Shown here piece by piece: positions 1 through 10,838 of a stretch of DNA of 64,000 nt. Numbering within the stretch: the stretch's first letter is position 1; every line of letters begins with the position of its first letter. The position numbers and the translations under genes were made by a program. The stretch comes from Chamaecrista fasciculata. Lineage: Eukaryota; Streptophyta; Magnoliopsida; Fabales; Fabaceae. The stretch spans positions 59,616 to 123,615 of the forward strand of contig QANZ01048112.1 of the NCBI GenBank assembly GCA_003254925.1. The letters run 5' to 3'. The notes under the pieces are model-generated. The model was not told where the DNA came from, made no database searches, and saw only the letters and a program-made list of their open reading frames with translations.

Positions 1-363
1 AAAACCGCCTTGAACCGGCCGGTTTTGAGGTTGAACCGGTTCAGTTTTTTTCTAATTTTTTTTTTACTTTTTCTTGATTAAAATGATGTTATTTTAAAGA
101 AATTTGTTTCTTATTATGTTTAGACTCAAAATAATACGTTATTTAATAGTTTTTACTTTAAAATTTGATTTTTTATCCTCCTAATTAATCACTTTCATAC
201 TCAATCTAGCTTAAATTTAAAGAGTTTATTATATATTTTTTATTAAACTAAATACATTATTTTTTATTTATTTAATTATTAACGGTCCGACCCCAATTGA
301 ACCATTGAACCTTGAATCGCTGCTTCGGCCGGTTCAATGACCGGTCCGGTTTTAATAACCTTG
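1..363. mobile_element. hAT-like non-autonomous element, right part (cut by window edge)
   Basis: The sequence is rich in CCGGTT/AACCGG words and ends with AATAACCTTG. The same kind of end is seen at 9415-10635 (inner edge CAATGTTAT, 8-bp target duplication) and at 57847. The left end lies outside the window, so the target duplication cannot be tested. Inside is an AT-rich core without an ORF. The hAT assignment is an inference from the related copy at 9.4 kb. Confidence 0.5.
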
Positions 364-1537
364 CATCTTACAAGTTAAATCTTTTTGTTCAAAATATCCC
401 AAGAGAGAGCTTTGTTACCCTAATTGGATTGACTAGTACTCAAAGTAAGGAAGAAGAAACATCACAAAAAGAAATCACAATTTGGCAAAAAACCAAACCC
501 ATCTTTGCTATACTAAGTGGGTTGGTGTCTCCATCAAAGAAGAAGCTTAGAAAGTTCAGATGCTGCCATGTATGTCCTTAATTAACTTCTTCCTTTCTTG
601 TTCTTGTTGGAAGCCATGCATGATCATTGAAAAAGCTAGCCGCCACTTGCATCATGTGTCCAATAACAAGAAGATATGTATGAACTAGGCAACCCAATCC
701 CTTCAAAAATCTTTAAATAATATCTATCTATCTATCATCCTTTAATGATGATGTCAGATTGTGAAGGGGGAACATATTTTCAATACTCAACTTTCTGACG
801 CAATTTTCAACTACACTCCTTTTCTTTTTTTTCTTTTTTCCTTTTTTTTTTAGAGAATTTACTATTTAGTCCATAAATTTACACCTAGTCAACTAATCAG
901 TCTCGAAATAATCGAAATATACTACTCAATCATTGAATTATTGTAATACTACTCAGTCCTTAAATTATTGTAATTATCAACAATTTGATCCCTAGATTAA
1001 ATTCAGGGATTAAACAAATACATATTCAGTGCAAATTTAAGGACCAAATAATATAATTTTAGTACAAATTCAAGAACAAAAAGTATAAAGTTAATTCAAA
1101 TTCAGGGATCAAAAAATATAAAATTAATTCAAATTTAAGGATCAATAAATATTAATTTAGTATAAATTTAAAGACAAAAATATAAAATTAATTTAAATTT
1201 AAAGACCAATTAAAATATTTTAAGGATTAATTGATATATTTTACTCTTATTTATGATATTAAATCTCAAGACTAGGGTCAAACCCATTTTCTAACTAGGT
1301 TCTAGCATAGCATGTAAAGAACAAAAAGCAGAGAACTTTAAGCATTTCACATGGGATTAATGGCAAACGGTGCAGTAAAGAAAGAACAGGAGCAGAGAAC
1401 TTCAAACTTGAAAGTTGAAACTCATTCAAGTAAAGTTGATTATGATAATTTGTTCAAATCACCAAATATGTGAATCAACAAAGAGTTGAAGGTTGATTCA
1501 GTTTAAGGGACAATCTCGAACTAAAGATTTATAAATA
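364..1537. other. Intergenic, with a degenerate short-period repeat
   Basis: No gene seen. From about 860 to 1245 the DNA repeats a phrase of roughly 40-75 bases built around 'caaattcagggaccaa' and 'ataaaattaattcaaatt'. A related array lies at about 38280-38560. The rest is AT-rich with short homopolymer runs. Confidence 0.5.
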
Positions 1538-2513
1538 AGGTAAAATACAGGAAAGGTACCCTTGGTTTGGCCTAATCTCACTTTTATGACGTGTGGTTTC
1601 AAAAGTTGCACATAAGGTACCTGTGTGTTTCGCCGTTAAACAGAAGTAGTACTTGTGTAATTTTCCGTTAAAGAAAGGGTTGTTTTGCTATTTTGGCTAA
1701 ATTTGGGGGAGCAAAAAAGTAATTCTGATGCAAGGAGAAAGAGCCTAGATCCATAGTATTGTCCAGTTCTAGAAATAGAGATTTTTGAAAAAAATTATAT
1801 TGTTGGATTCATTGAAAATAGTAGGTTCCAAATATATATTTTCCTTTCAAAAATATTATATCTATAATTTATTATTTCTTACTCAAAAGTGTCTTATAAT
1901 AAAATTAAAATGAAACACGGATAAAATTTTTTTGTCAGGTTGCTCTCAAAATTTAACCACAAGCTCATAAGGACTTCTAGATTAACTACACAATTTACTT
2001 TTAAGTCAAATGCTAAGTCTAATGTCTAACATGGTACCTTGGGGTATTACAGAAACCCTCTTCGATCTGCAATTTCAACAACCCTAATTTCATCAAATCA
2101 AATTAGAAACCCTAAATCTTTGAAATTGCTTCAAAATCCGCGAGAAATTTGGAGATGATAATTCGGGTGATTTCTGATTAATGTATATCTATGTGTGTGT
2201 GTGTGATTTCTGATTTAATTTGATGAGTGGAATTTGAAATTCGTATGAGAAATGAGGGTTTGTTGAGTTTATGGGAAGAAGGTGATGATGAAGATGAAGA
2301 GAGTGTTGGGTTTCATCGTTTAATGTTCAAAATATGAAGCTAATATGTAGTTCAAGCTTCAGCAAAACCACAGGTACCTAATGTGCAACTTTTGAAATCA
2401 CAAGTACTGCTTCTGTTTAACGGCGAACAGGTACCTAATGTGCAACTTTTGAAACCACACGTCATAAAAGTGAGATTAGGCCAAACCACAAGTACCTTTC
2501 CTGTATTTTACCC
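1538..2513. mobile_element. Non-autonomous Mutator-like element (MULE), 976 bp
   Basis: The two ends are inverted copies over about 115 bp: GGTAAAATACAGGAAAGGTA at the left and its complement ending TTTTACCC at the right. The element is flanked by a perfect 9-bp direct repeat TTATAAATA at 1529-1537 and 2514-2522, the length typical of Mutator. The arms share phrases such as 'cacttttatgacgtgtggtt'. The interior (about 2050-2340) is less AT-rich and reads like a plant gene leader ('aaaccctcttcgatctgc'), so a captured gene fragment is possible. No transposase is present. Confidence 0.8.
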
Positions 2514-2522
2514 TTATAAATA

Positions 2523-3526
2523 TAATTGCATTAAGGAATAAATATACTTTCTTGTCTTTTCTCTTAAAACCAAAGATATCCATCATGAAGAATAGTGGTT
2601 AATCTATTCGTTACGGGTCATCTATTTAAGGTAAACAGTTGATCACAAAATATTTTCTATATCCAAATGTGATATTCGAACCCCCCTACCACGTTAGGGG
2701 ACCAATTGTGGAACTATTAAGCCAATAGGTAAACTTTTTTGTTTTCTATTACATTACTTTTTAAATATTTTTATAAAATTTATATATTATCAATTTTGTT
2801 ATTAAAATTGTACATTTTGATTGATTTTATCTTCTTTTTTTATTGTCTTCCCGGTACTCAAGACTTTGTCTCAATTAATTCAAATTTCAACCTACATAGT
2901 GTAAGAGTCTCTCAACAGAAATAATTATATCTATAAAGTCTCAAACTTGAGAACTTGCTTAAACAATACCAAACTTCTTACACTTGGCCTAACTCCTTAT
3001 CTGAGTCCAAATTTAATTTTTCTTATCAACAAATTTCGCTCTTACCTTACCCAACTTGATCAAGAAAAACTCATAATTCACATCAAATAAGATAACATGT
3101 GCGCATGAACACAAGGATACATCAAATATTGAGGATCTATATACAAATATTGAATACACAGTTGAGGTTTCTCTTTTGTTTTTCATCAGTTATATCACGA
3201 ATCTCCAACTCATTGATTGGAGAAACTAAGGCTAAAAAAAATTAACAAAACAGAGGGAATAGAGAAGAATATACAAAGGCTTTTGAGAACTATATGTGAA
3301 TGTCAGTACTATTCAAGTGAAGTTTGCACTGTACAAAGGAGATTAACTGAGGAAACGGATCCACTGCAGTATGATATCTATGAATTATGTAAATTATCAC
3401 TATTCATTAGAATGATATTGTACTTGATCATTCTAATAAACGGCCTAGATGAACTACTTCACATACTTCAATGGATGCGCACTTCATCGGATTTGCTCCC
3501 ATTAACTGAAGGAGTGAAAAGCTCTC
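2523..3526. other. Intergenic / 3' flank of the ACR gene
   Basis: AT-rich DNA without a convincing gene. The part next to 3526 must contain the 3' UTR of the minus-strand ACR gene. I cannot place its poly(A) site with confidence. Confidence 0.4.
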
Positions 3527-5971
3527 TCAAGAATAAGACTTGACCAAGTTGACTAGTGATCTGGACTTGAAAATGCCAGCAAAAATGGATCTGCTTGATG
3601 GAGAAGAATCCTGAGAGCTAGATGATGATGATGATGATGATGAATTAGAGTGTTGAGGGACCCCCTTCACTTTAAGAATGCTGTTTCCAATGGATTGGCG
3701 AATGGAGTCTATGGCTTTAGAATCAACAGGGCAATGAGATGTTCCACGAACGTAGAATGTGTTCACTGCTTTGCCTTTCTTTGTTGACACTTCAGCTCTT
3801 GTCACTGTGAGGCTGTTCTCTCTGAATATGCGTGTCACATCTGAAAGAAGTCCCACTCTGTCTTTTGTGCACATTTCTAACTTCAATCCCTTTAAAGAGC
3901 AAAAACAAACAAACAAGCTCAGTAATCAGTATCTGGGTTTTATGTACTCTATACTCCACAACCCAACAAATGTAGAGAGAAGCGACCCCAAACATGAACA
4001 TACATACATACGAACGTTGAACATAACTTTTCAGTTTGCCTATGTGAGTAGAATAACTGCCTTACAATGTACTTTGATGGCGCGGTTACCAAACTCGAAG
4101 GAGGGATAAACTCAAATCGTAAACTCATTAAGACTTCATCTAAGTGAAAAAATGATAATTATGACTTATGACAGATTGAGTGACCTATTTAAAATTATAT
4201 GGATGGTTTTGAAAGGTAAATAACTGCAGTCCAACAATATTTATAAAATTTGAGGCCACTATATCATTTCCGAGTTTACGGATTAGAAAGCAAGTTTGAC
4301 TGAGTTTTAGACGAGTTTGACCATTCCCGGGTTTTGGACTGAGTTAACAAGTTTTTGAGGTGTGAAATTATAAACTTTTGTACGAGTACAAGTTTACCAG
4401 TTGTAAGGAGTTTGACAACCTTGGAAATCAGAATGCTTGATTATGATACACAAAAGGACCATAGTCAAAGGAAGGAATACCTCAGATACTCTTCTTTTAA
4501 TAGCTGCTTCAAGACATTGTATCAATCTTTGTTTTTCTGCATCTGATTTCACAGGTGATCCATCTATATGTCTGATGTAATATTCCTGCAGAGAAACCCA
4601 AAAAAATTAGCCTAATATAATAACCATTGAACCTCACAGTTCTGCGTCTAGGAAGAAGAGACTTAAAATGGGTAGTTACCTGATATGCTTCTGGTGCCTC
4701 AGCATTAATACTTGCATGAAAAACAACATAATCCATATCTGTCAAAGTACAAACTATGTCGAATACAAGCTTTGGCCTATCTTTAGACTGAATGGTAACT
4801 ATGGAGTAGTCTTTTTCAGAACAATTTACAACATTCACATCAGGCCTTTGCTTTTGCTTCCCTTCAAACTCACTATCATCTCCATCTTCAACATCATCAT
4901 CGCTTTCATAATCTCTATCAGCAAACATCATCTGGTGAAGCCTTCTATCAACATGGGTGACTTCATCGGTGACCATAGTCTTAGCTCTTCCATTTATGTT
5001 GCCACAAGAACCAAGCAAATTACACAGAAGCTCCTTGATTACAGATAGCCTTTGCGGGTCAGTAATCGAAGACCCGGTTTCTTCATCGGTCACGTGCATC
5101 ACAGCAGCAGCACGTGCATTGTGGGTCCAGACTTCTGCATCCACAATGTTACACTTGAGGTGGGTCAAAACGGCACTCAGTTCTGAGAGTAATCCTGGCC
5201 TATCAGTTCCCATTAGTTCTATTGTAGTGTGGTCCATTGATTGCTTCACCCCAACAGATCTCACAGGAGATGTAAAACAAGAATCTGGTCCAAGATTCTG
5301 TTAATGTATAACAAACCAATTACTACTTACTGCTTTCTAGTCAGTGGATATGTATAAAAGCATACAAATAATAAATACACGAGACTTTTAAGATTGAGTA
5401 ATCAATTTGTATGTTTATTCTAAGTAAAACCAAATCATCCAAGGAGACTATGCAGTATGCACTTACCTCTCTAATGTAACTTAGAACAGATTCATCTGTA
5501 ACCTTGTTTCCATCTTGGTCGGTGACATTAAATACTGCAAAGTAGAATAGGGAATAAATAAGAGGGAAAAAAAATAAATTTTTGTCCCCGGAAATTATGG
5601 GTATATGGTGTTTTGAAAGCTAAATGAGAAGAAATCATTATTATTACCATCCATGAACCATCCACCATCAGAAGATATGTAAGCCTTGGTTATGATAAGG
5701 TTGAGATCAGTGAGGATTTGTACAACTTCAAGAAGAATTCCATGCTTGTTTGCACTGTCAACCCTTATGACAGTGGCATTCTCGCAGGTCTCGTTATCAA
5801 TTACAACCCTGACAAGATAAGACAAGAAAATGAGAGGACTGAAGAGAGAATCAATCATCAAATTACAGAGAGGATGTGGTTTAAACAATTTTTGTTGTCG
5901 TACCTTGGTGGGTTCAATCTATGGAAGAGTTTCTCATAATCATCGTAGTAGTGAGAGAAGCTCACAGACAT
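3527..5971 (-). CDS. ACR4: ACT domain-repeat protein, ACR4-like (six coding exons)
   Basis: Coding exons on the minus strand are 5971-5904, 5808-5648, 5534-5467, 5297-4680, 4585-4481 and 3889-3527. All introns are GT-AG with phases 2, 1, 0, 0, 0, giving 1383 nt and 460 residues; Arabidopsis ACR4 is about 450. The product starts [19 protein letters not shown] and ends [14 protein letters not shown]. Four ACT domains can be seen at about residues 35-110, 121-195, 261-335 and 342-415, each with an xDRPGLLSE- or DRVGLLSD-type turn. Plant ACR proteins are thought to bind amino acids and act as sensors or regulators; they have no known enzyme activity. A serine run of about 10 residues near residue 425, from a TCA/TCATC microsatellite, precedes the conserved tail. 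No damage is seen. The family is certain; the choice of ACR4 over its close paralogues is from remembered sequence similarity. Confidence 0.93.
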
Positions 5972-5991
5972 GGCGACTTCAGATAGAAAAG

Positions 5992-6428
5992 CTATCAGAA
6001 AACAGAAAAGAACAAATCAGAAGAAAAAGTTAAAGGACTCATCATGACACAGAGGATTGGATAAAAACCGTTAAAAGGAGGAAGAATCTCACAAAACAGA
6101 ACTCATTCATACCAATAATGAAAACATAAACCATAGGGTGAGTGAAGTACAAAATAGGAATACCAGGGAAGACCATAATATCCCAGAACAGATTTAAAGG
6201 AAAAACCAGAGAAGCAGGGGTGAAGTAATAATTGCAAGAAGATTGTGATTCACTTCACGAATTAAGGCATGAAAAAACGCAAATCAACCCAGAAATCCCA
6301 TTACCTCATTGAGGACATAACACAAACACTTGAAGGGCACACAAAAAAAAGAAAGAAGAAACAGAGAAGAAGGAAACCCAAAAGCCAAAAGCAAGAAACA
6401 TGAATCTCGAGAGAAAGAAAAATCATAC
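5992..6428 (-). other. ACR4: Probable 5' leader intron of the ACR gene
   Basis: On the minus strand, GG|GTATGATT at 6429/6428 is a good donor, and a pyrimidine tract ending in CTGATAG (last base 5992) is a strong acceptor 20 bases before the ATG. Leader introns are common in plant genes. If spliced this way, an ATG at 6432-6430 joins in frame with the main ORF and would add MAFLSEVA. There is no transcript evidence here, so this is an inference. Confidence 0.45.
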
Positions 6429-6564
6429 CCATTGCAGGTGATGAGGTTCTCGATCTGCTACAAGAAAATCTCGTCGCTAGACTCAAGAAGAGAAAAAAAA
6501 AAAAAAGCTGGTTGTGTTAATATCACCAAGCAACGATGGCACGATATTACAGATATCCAAACAT

Positions 6565-6590
6565 ATGTATGTATATATATATATATTACA
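6565..6590 (-). promoter_or_regulatory. ACR4: Possible TATA region of the ACR gene
   Basis: An alternating TA tract (6569-6587) lies upstream of the proposed leader exon on the minus strand. It is about 140 bp before the predicted leader donor. It could equally be a plain microsatellite. Confidence 0.3.
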
Positions 6591-6817
6591 CACCCACAGA
6601 AATCCTAATCCAAAATCGTAAACAAAACAGGAAACAAATAATATAATAATGATAATTAGATTTAATTGAATGGTTAAAATAAATTATGGTTGAGGTTATG
6701 ACTTATGAGCAATGAAAATTGAAAATTGTGAATCCGGAAAAGGAATCCCTACCAAAATCAGAATCCTCACCCGACACGATGCTCCAAAAACCTGCAACTT
6801 CAAAAAGTGCTCCAAAA

Positions 6818-6822
<5 letters not shown>

Positions 6823-6848
<26 letters not shown>

Positions 6849-6906
6849 TTTGCTTTCTTTCCTTTTGTCTTTCACTATCTCTCTCTCTCTCTAACTTTCT
6901 CTCTCT
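6823..6906. repeat. CT/GA microsatellite upstream of the ACR gene
   Basis: Runs of CT at 6823-6848 and again at about 6879-6906, separated by T-rich sequence. On the ACR strand these are GA runs in the promoter region, a frequent position for GAGA-type tracts in plants. Confidence 0.8.
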
Positions 6907-6909
6907 TAA

Positions 6910-7760
6910 TTTAATTTACAGTATCTCTAATTGCTTTAAAAAATCAGTAAATATATATAATTGGTGAAATGTTTATAATGAGTAGGATCTGATGTATATA
7001 TGATTTTGATTCTAAAACTATATAAGTTGTTTGTTTCGGAGTAATTAACAATTTAATCTTTAAAAGAGTACTGATAACTCAGTTCTAAAATATTAAAATA
7101 TATGTTTTATCCTTGAACGATCAAAATTGTATATTTTTTAAATCCCGAAAAATTAAAATAGTATAATAATATTTAATATATAAAAAAGATTAATTAATAT
7201 GTTGTTTTGTTTTTTAGATATTAAATTGTGCATTCAATTTTTTAAAAATTGAATTATTAGGGACGGAATTGTTAGTTTCCTCTAACACTTAACATACAAT
7301 ATATTTAGTTAAGTGTGTGTGGGCGTGTGTATATGAAATGAAAGTATATTAGAATTAAATAATTAAGAGGTGGATTCAGGCCAAAAATAAAAAAATAATT
7401 AAGAGGTGGATCAAATTAATCACGTGTAAGTGATTGATGAATTGCTAATTATCTCCGATGTTTTAGGAGCGGATCATTCAATCAACACGTTTGAATTCCA
7501 GGTTTTTATTACATGTAACATTTTTTTTAATTATTGATCTAATCAAATTTAAAACTTAAAAGTATATTTTACACGTTTGAACAATTTTATTTCAGTCAGG
7601 TAGTAAAAGTATATTTTTGGTTTCCTAATTTAATGTTAGGTTTTAATTTGTATCTTTAAAATTAATTAGTTTTACTTGGTTCTTTAACTATTTTTTTAGA
7701 AACTTTTTGTATCTTTAAAACTATTTTTTTTGTCTTTGACCAAAAAAAAATATATATTTT
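6910..7760. other. Intergenic, AT-rich
   Basis: No gene, RNA or clear element ends seen. It is mostly A/T runs. Confidence 0.5.
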
Positions 7761-7769
7761 TTTATTTTA

Positions 7770-8118
7770 GGTCAAAGTACAGTTTTGGTCTCATAACTTT
7801 TGTTCCCGTCTTAATTTGGTCTCGTATCACTTTTGATCTCATATCTTTTGGTTAAATTACACAACTGGTCTCATATCTTTATAAAAACTTTCACCGTCAA
7901 TTCTATCTGATCCAAATATATGAGATCAATTTTGCATCTGACTCAAAGATATGAGACCAATTCTATAACATGACCAAAAGATATTAGACCAATTTTGCAA
8001 CCTCGCCCAAAGATATGAGATCAAAAATACAACAAGGGACCAAAAGTGTAACAAAAAAGGTTATGAGACCAAATTGAGACTTGAGCAAAAGTTATAGGAC
8101 CAAAAGTGCATTTTGGCC
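7770..8118. mobile_element. MULE-type MITE, 349 bp
   Basis: The left end GGTCAAAGTACAGTTTTGGT and the right end AAAAGTGCATTTTGGCC are imperfect inverted repeats rich in 'ggtctcataactttt'. A perfect 9-bp repeat TTTATTTTA flanks the element at 7761-7769 and 8119-8127. The arms resemble those of the element at 26478-26857. There is no coding potential. Confidence 0.75.
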
Positions 8119-8127
8119 TTTATTTTA

Positions 8128-9045
8128 TTAAAAAAATAATTACATATTACATATAATATAATATTTAAAAAATAGATTATCATTTTGATATATGAAACAT
8201 AATAGATATCTCAATGTGAGAAATTTGCCACCTAGATATTAATCCATTGCAAAAATATGTAAATGACAATTAATTAGCATTATTTGATTATATATTCAAA
8301 TATATTTATAGATAAGTGCAAATCGGACATTTAAATGAACTACTTTAGAAGATCGTCCAAAGTGACTTTATTTTTAAGGCATGTGAGTAATTAGAGATCA
8401 ATGAAGGTAACTTGAAATAAAAGCATTACATAAATATGGCAACGTGAATTGTGCTTTCTTACATTTGAAGTTAATTTTTTTCATGATTTTTTATTTTCTT
8501 CATGTAGAACGTTGAAGGATCTGTTGAGAGTGTGCATTCATATTAAGATATGGTCAATTAATGTGGAATTTTTTTTTTTTGGCCGGATAATGTGGAATTT
8601 AATTTGTGTCACGTGTTTTAGTGGGAAAAATCATGTATTATTAATTAATATGATTGAGCAAAATCTAAGATATACCTAGGCGATTATAGGATACTCGTCT
8701 CGTCACTGTAATATTATAAATAATAATAATAATAACAATAAATTTCAAAGAGGTTTTTCTTTTTTAGTTGTTACTTATTAGCCTCCTATGTAGAACTAAT
8801 TATTTTTCGATTATCATCATTTTAAAAGTAAATAGTCCATTAATTTCAGACAACATGCTAAGGAAAAATATTATGACCGTTTGAATAAAAAATGTATTTT
8901 TTTTCCCCTTTGCTCCGTGAAATGTATTAAGAAATAATTCAAATAACATATTGAAAAGGAAATTATGAAAATAAGAGGGCCCCGCATTGTACGTAAATTA
9001 TGTTGATCTTAATTAAATCATATCATATCATATTCATATATATTA
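8128..9045. other. Intergenic, AT-rich
   Basis: No supported gene. It contains a short TAA run near 8720 and many A/T homopolymers. Confidence 0.5.
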
Positions 9046-9224
9046 CTAGCGCTTGGCGTGCCTTAACGGGCACGCAAATATATATATAAAATAAATAAAG
9101 GACTAAATTGTTAATTTAGTAAAGAAAAAGAGACCAAATAGTAAATTTTCTCTTATTTTTAATTTCATAGACTATAGTTTTAAACATGGACGACCAGAAA
9201 AGGGTGGAGCCATATAATATAAGA
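9046..9224 (-). mobile_element. Miniature Helitron, 179 bp, both ends present
   Basis: Read on the minus strand the element starts TCTTATATTATATGGC and ends with the hairpin GCGTGCCCGTTAAGGCACGC, then CAAGCGCTAG. The neighbours are A before TC and T after CTAG, as expected for Helitron insertion between A and T without a target duplication. A second copy with the same ends lies at 37160-37339. No gene is carried. Confidence 0.8.
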
Positions 9225-9248
9225 TATAAAAGAATATATCATAATCAC

Positions 9249-10838
9249 ACTAAATTACACAAAGACTCCTTGAATTTTATATTGAGGGGAAAAAATATTT
9301 TTTAATTTTAAAACTTGATAGATAAACTCTTAAGTTATTAATTTCACTCATTTGAAATTTTTAAATTTAAAATTTGACAAATAAACCTCCTAAAATTTTA
9401 GTTTTACTTAGAATCAATGTTATGAAACTCGGACTGCACGGTCGAACCAGTCCGACCAGGACCCGAGAATGAAGGCGACTTGGTTTGGAACGTTAGACCG
9501 TTCAGAAGGTTGGAACGCTTTGAACCGCCCAAAACCGTTTCAGATCGGGTTGAACCGTGACCCAGAGCGATTTTTAAAAAATTAGTCGGGTCACTATTTT
9601 CAATGAAAAATTTATTTTTTTTAGCTTTTTTTTTGTTAGTTGTGGGCCAAATGCAAAACAGTAATATGAAACTCAATAGAAAATATTATAAACCTTTTAC
9701 TTTGTCATTCCATAAAGAAACAGATATAAGACCCAATCCAATAAAGGATGGAAAGAGATGGGAGTCAACCAAGGGGAACAAATCAACCTAAAAAACACAA
9801 CCCTTAACTCCCTAGAACACCATGAACCAACGCCACCATGAAGAAAGACCAACCCGACAACACACCATATGGCAGCACGAACCAGCAGCGAACGACGGGA
9901 AAAAGGATTATCTTCACACGACCTCCAAGCCAAAAAAGATAAAAACAATTCACTACTAGACAGAAAAATTTCACCCAAGCAACACACAAGGGCTGAAGAA
10001 ATTAAACTACCCAAACTAAAACCCTAACAACTCTCAGCCAAAGATACAACAAAGAAGAAGAAAACCATTAAGTCCAACCTCTGATCAAACTTTGAGAGGA
10101 TCTTCAAGAGTCTTCTTCAAAAGTTATAGATCTGGAAGAAAATTATTCTAACAAAACAAAGAAAAAATGGACAGATAAAGGAAAAACCTTCCCTAGAGGA
10201 AGGAGGACTAAAAGGTGTGGTAAACCAAAGGAGAGAGTGAGAGGTTTCTGACATGCCACCAAAAAATGGGACACGACAAGAAAAGCCTCTCCAAAACTCC
10301 CCCTTACTGGTTCCACCACCATCATAATACAGGAAAAAAAACTTATTTTTTCTTTATTTTTACTAACCTAATAATTATTCATGTTGTGACTTTTGTATAT
10401 TTTATTTATGTAGGACAATGAAATTATAAATTCACAAGTATATCTTATTATTATATAAATTTTATAGTTATATTTTATTAATTATGAAATACTTATATTT
10501 AAAATAATTATATTTATTTTATTTATATATTTATGACGTTATCCGGTTTAACCATCGATTCAATCGATTGAACGAATCAACCCGTGACCCGAAGGTCTGT
10601 CTGGATCACTCTCAGATCCGATTTTAATAACATTGCTTAGAATCTTTTAGTTTTCAAAAAAGTAAAATTATTTTAGAGTTATAAGTGAGTAAAGTTGAAA
10701 GCTCATGAAGTTTAAATTTTAAAACTCAATGATATCCTTAATAAAGTTGAAAATTCACTAATTTTGTTTTGTCAAAATTTAAAACTCAAAAGTATTGTTT
10801 TCTAATGTAAAACTCAGGATCTTAATGCAATGTAACTT
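9249..10838. mobile_element. Small inverted-repeat element split by a later insertion
   Basis: The arms at about 9249-9414 and 10636-10838 are imperfect inverted repeats of the type 'aagactccttgaatttt' / 'aaaactcaggatcttaatgc'. They belong to the same group as 13451-13801. A hAT-like element sits between the arms. Without it the outer element is about 360 bp. The exact outer ends and target duplication were not resolved. Confidence 0.5.
9415..10635. mobile_element. hAT-like non-autonomous element, 1.2 kb
   Basis: Ends are CAATGTTATGAAACTCGG and its partner TTTTAATAACATTG. A perfect 8-bp repeat CTTAGAAT flanks it at 9407-9414 and 10636-10643, as in hAT elements. The subterminal parts carry 'gaaccggtccg'-like words shared with 1-363 and 57755-57847. 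The core at about 9700-10325 is less AT-rich, purine-biased and unlike the ends; it may be a captured or inserted piece of unknown origin. Long open frames there (minus strand) have no family match that I recognise. Confidence 0.65.

Noticed and set aside
9697-10325. Minus-strand ORFs of 60-105 residues
   Set aside because: Hydrophobic low-complexity frames within a transposon core; no homology recognised.
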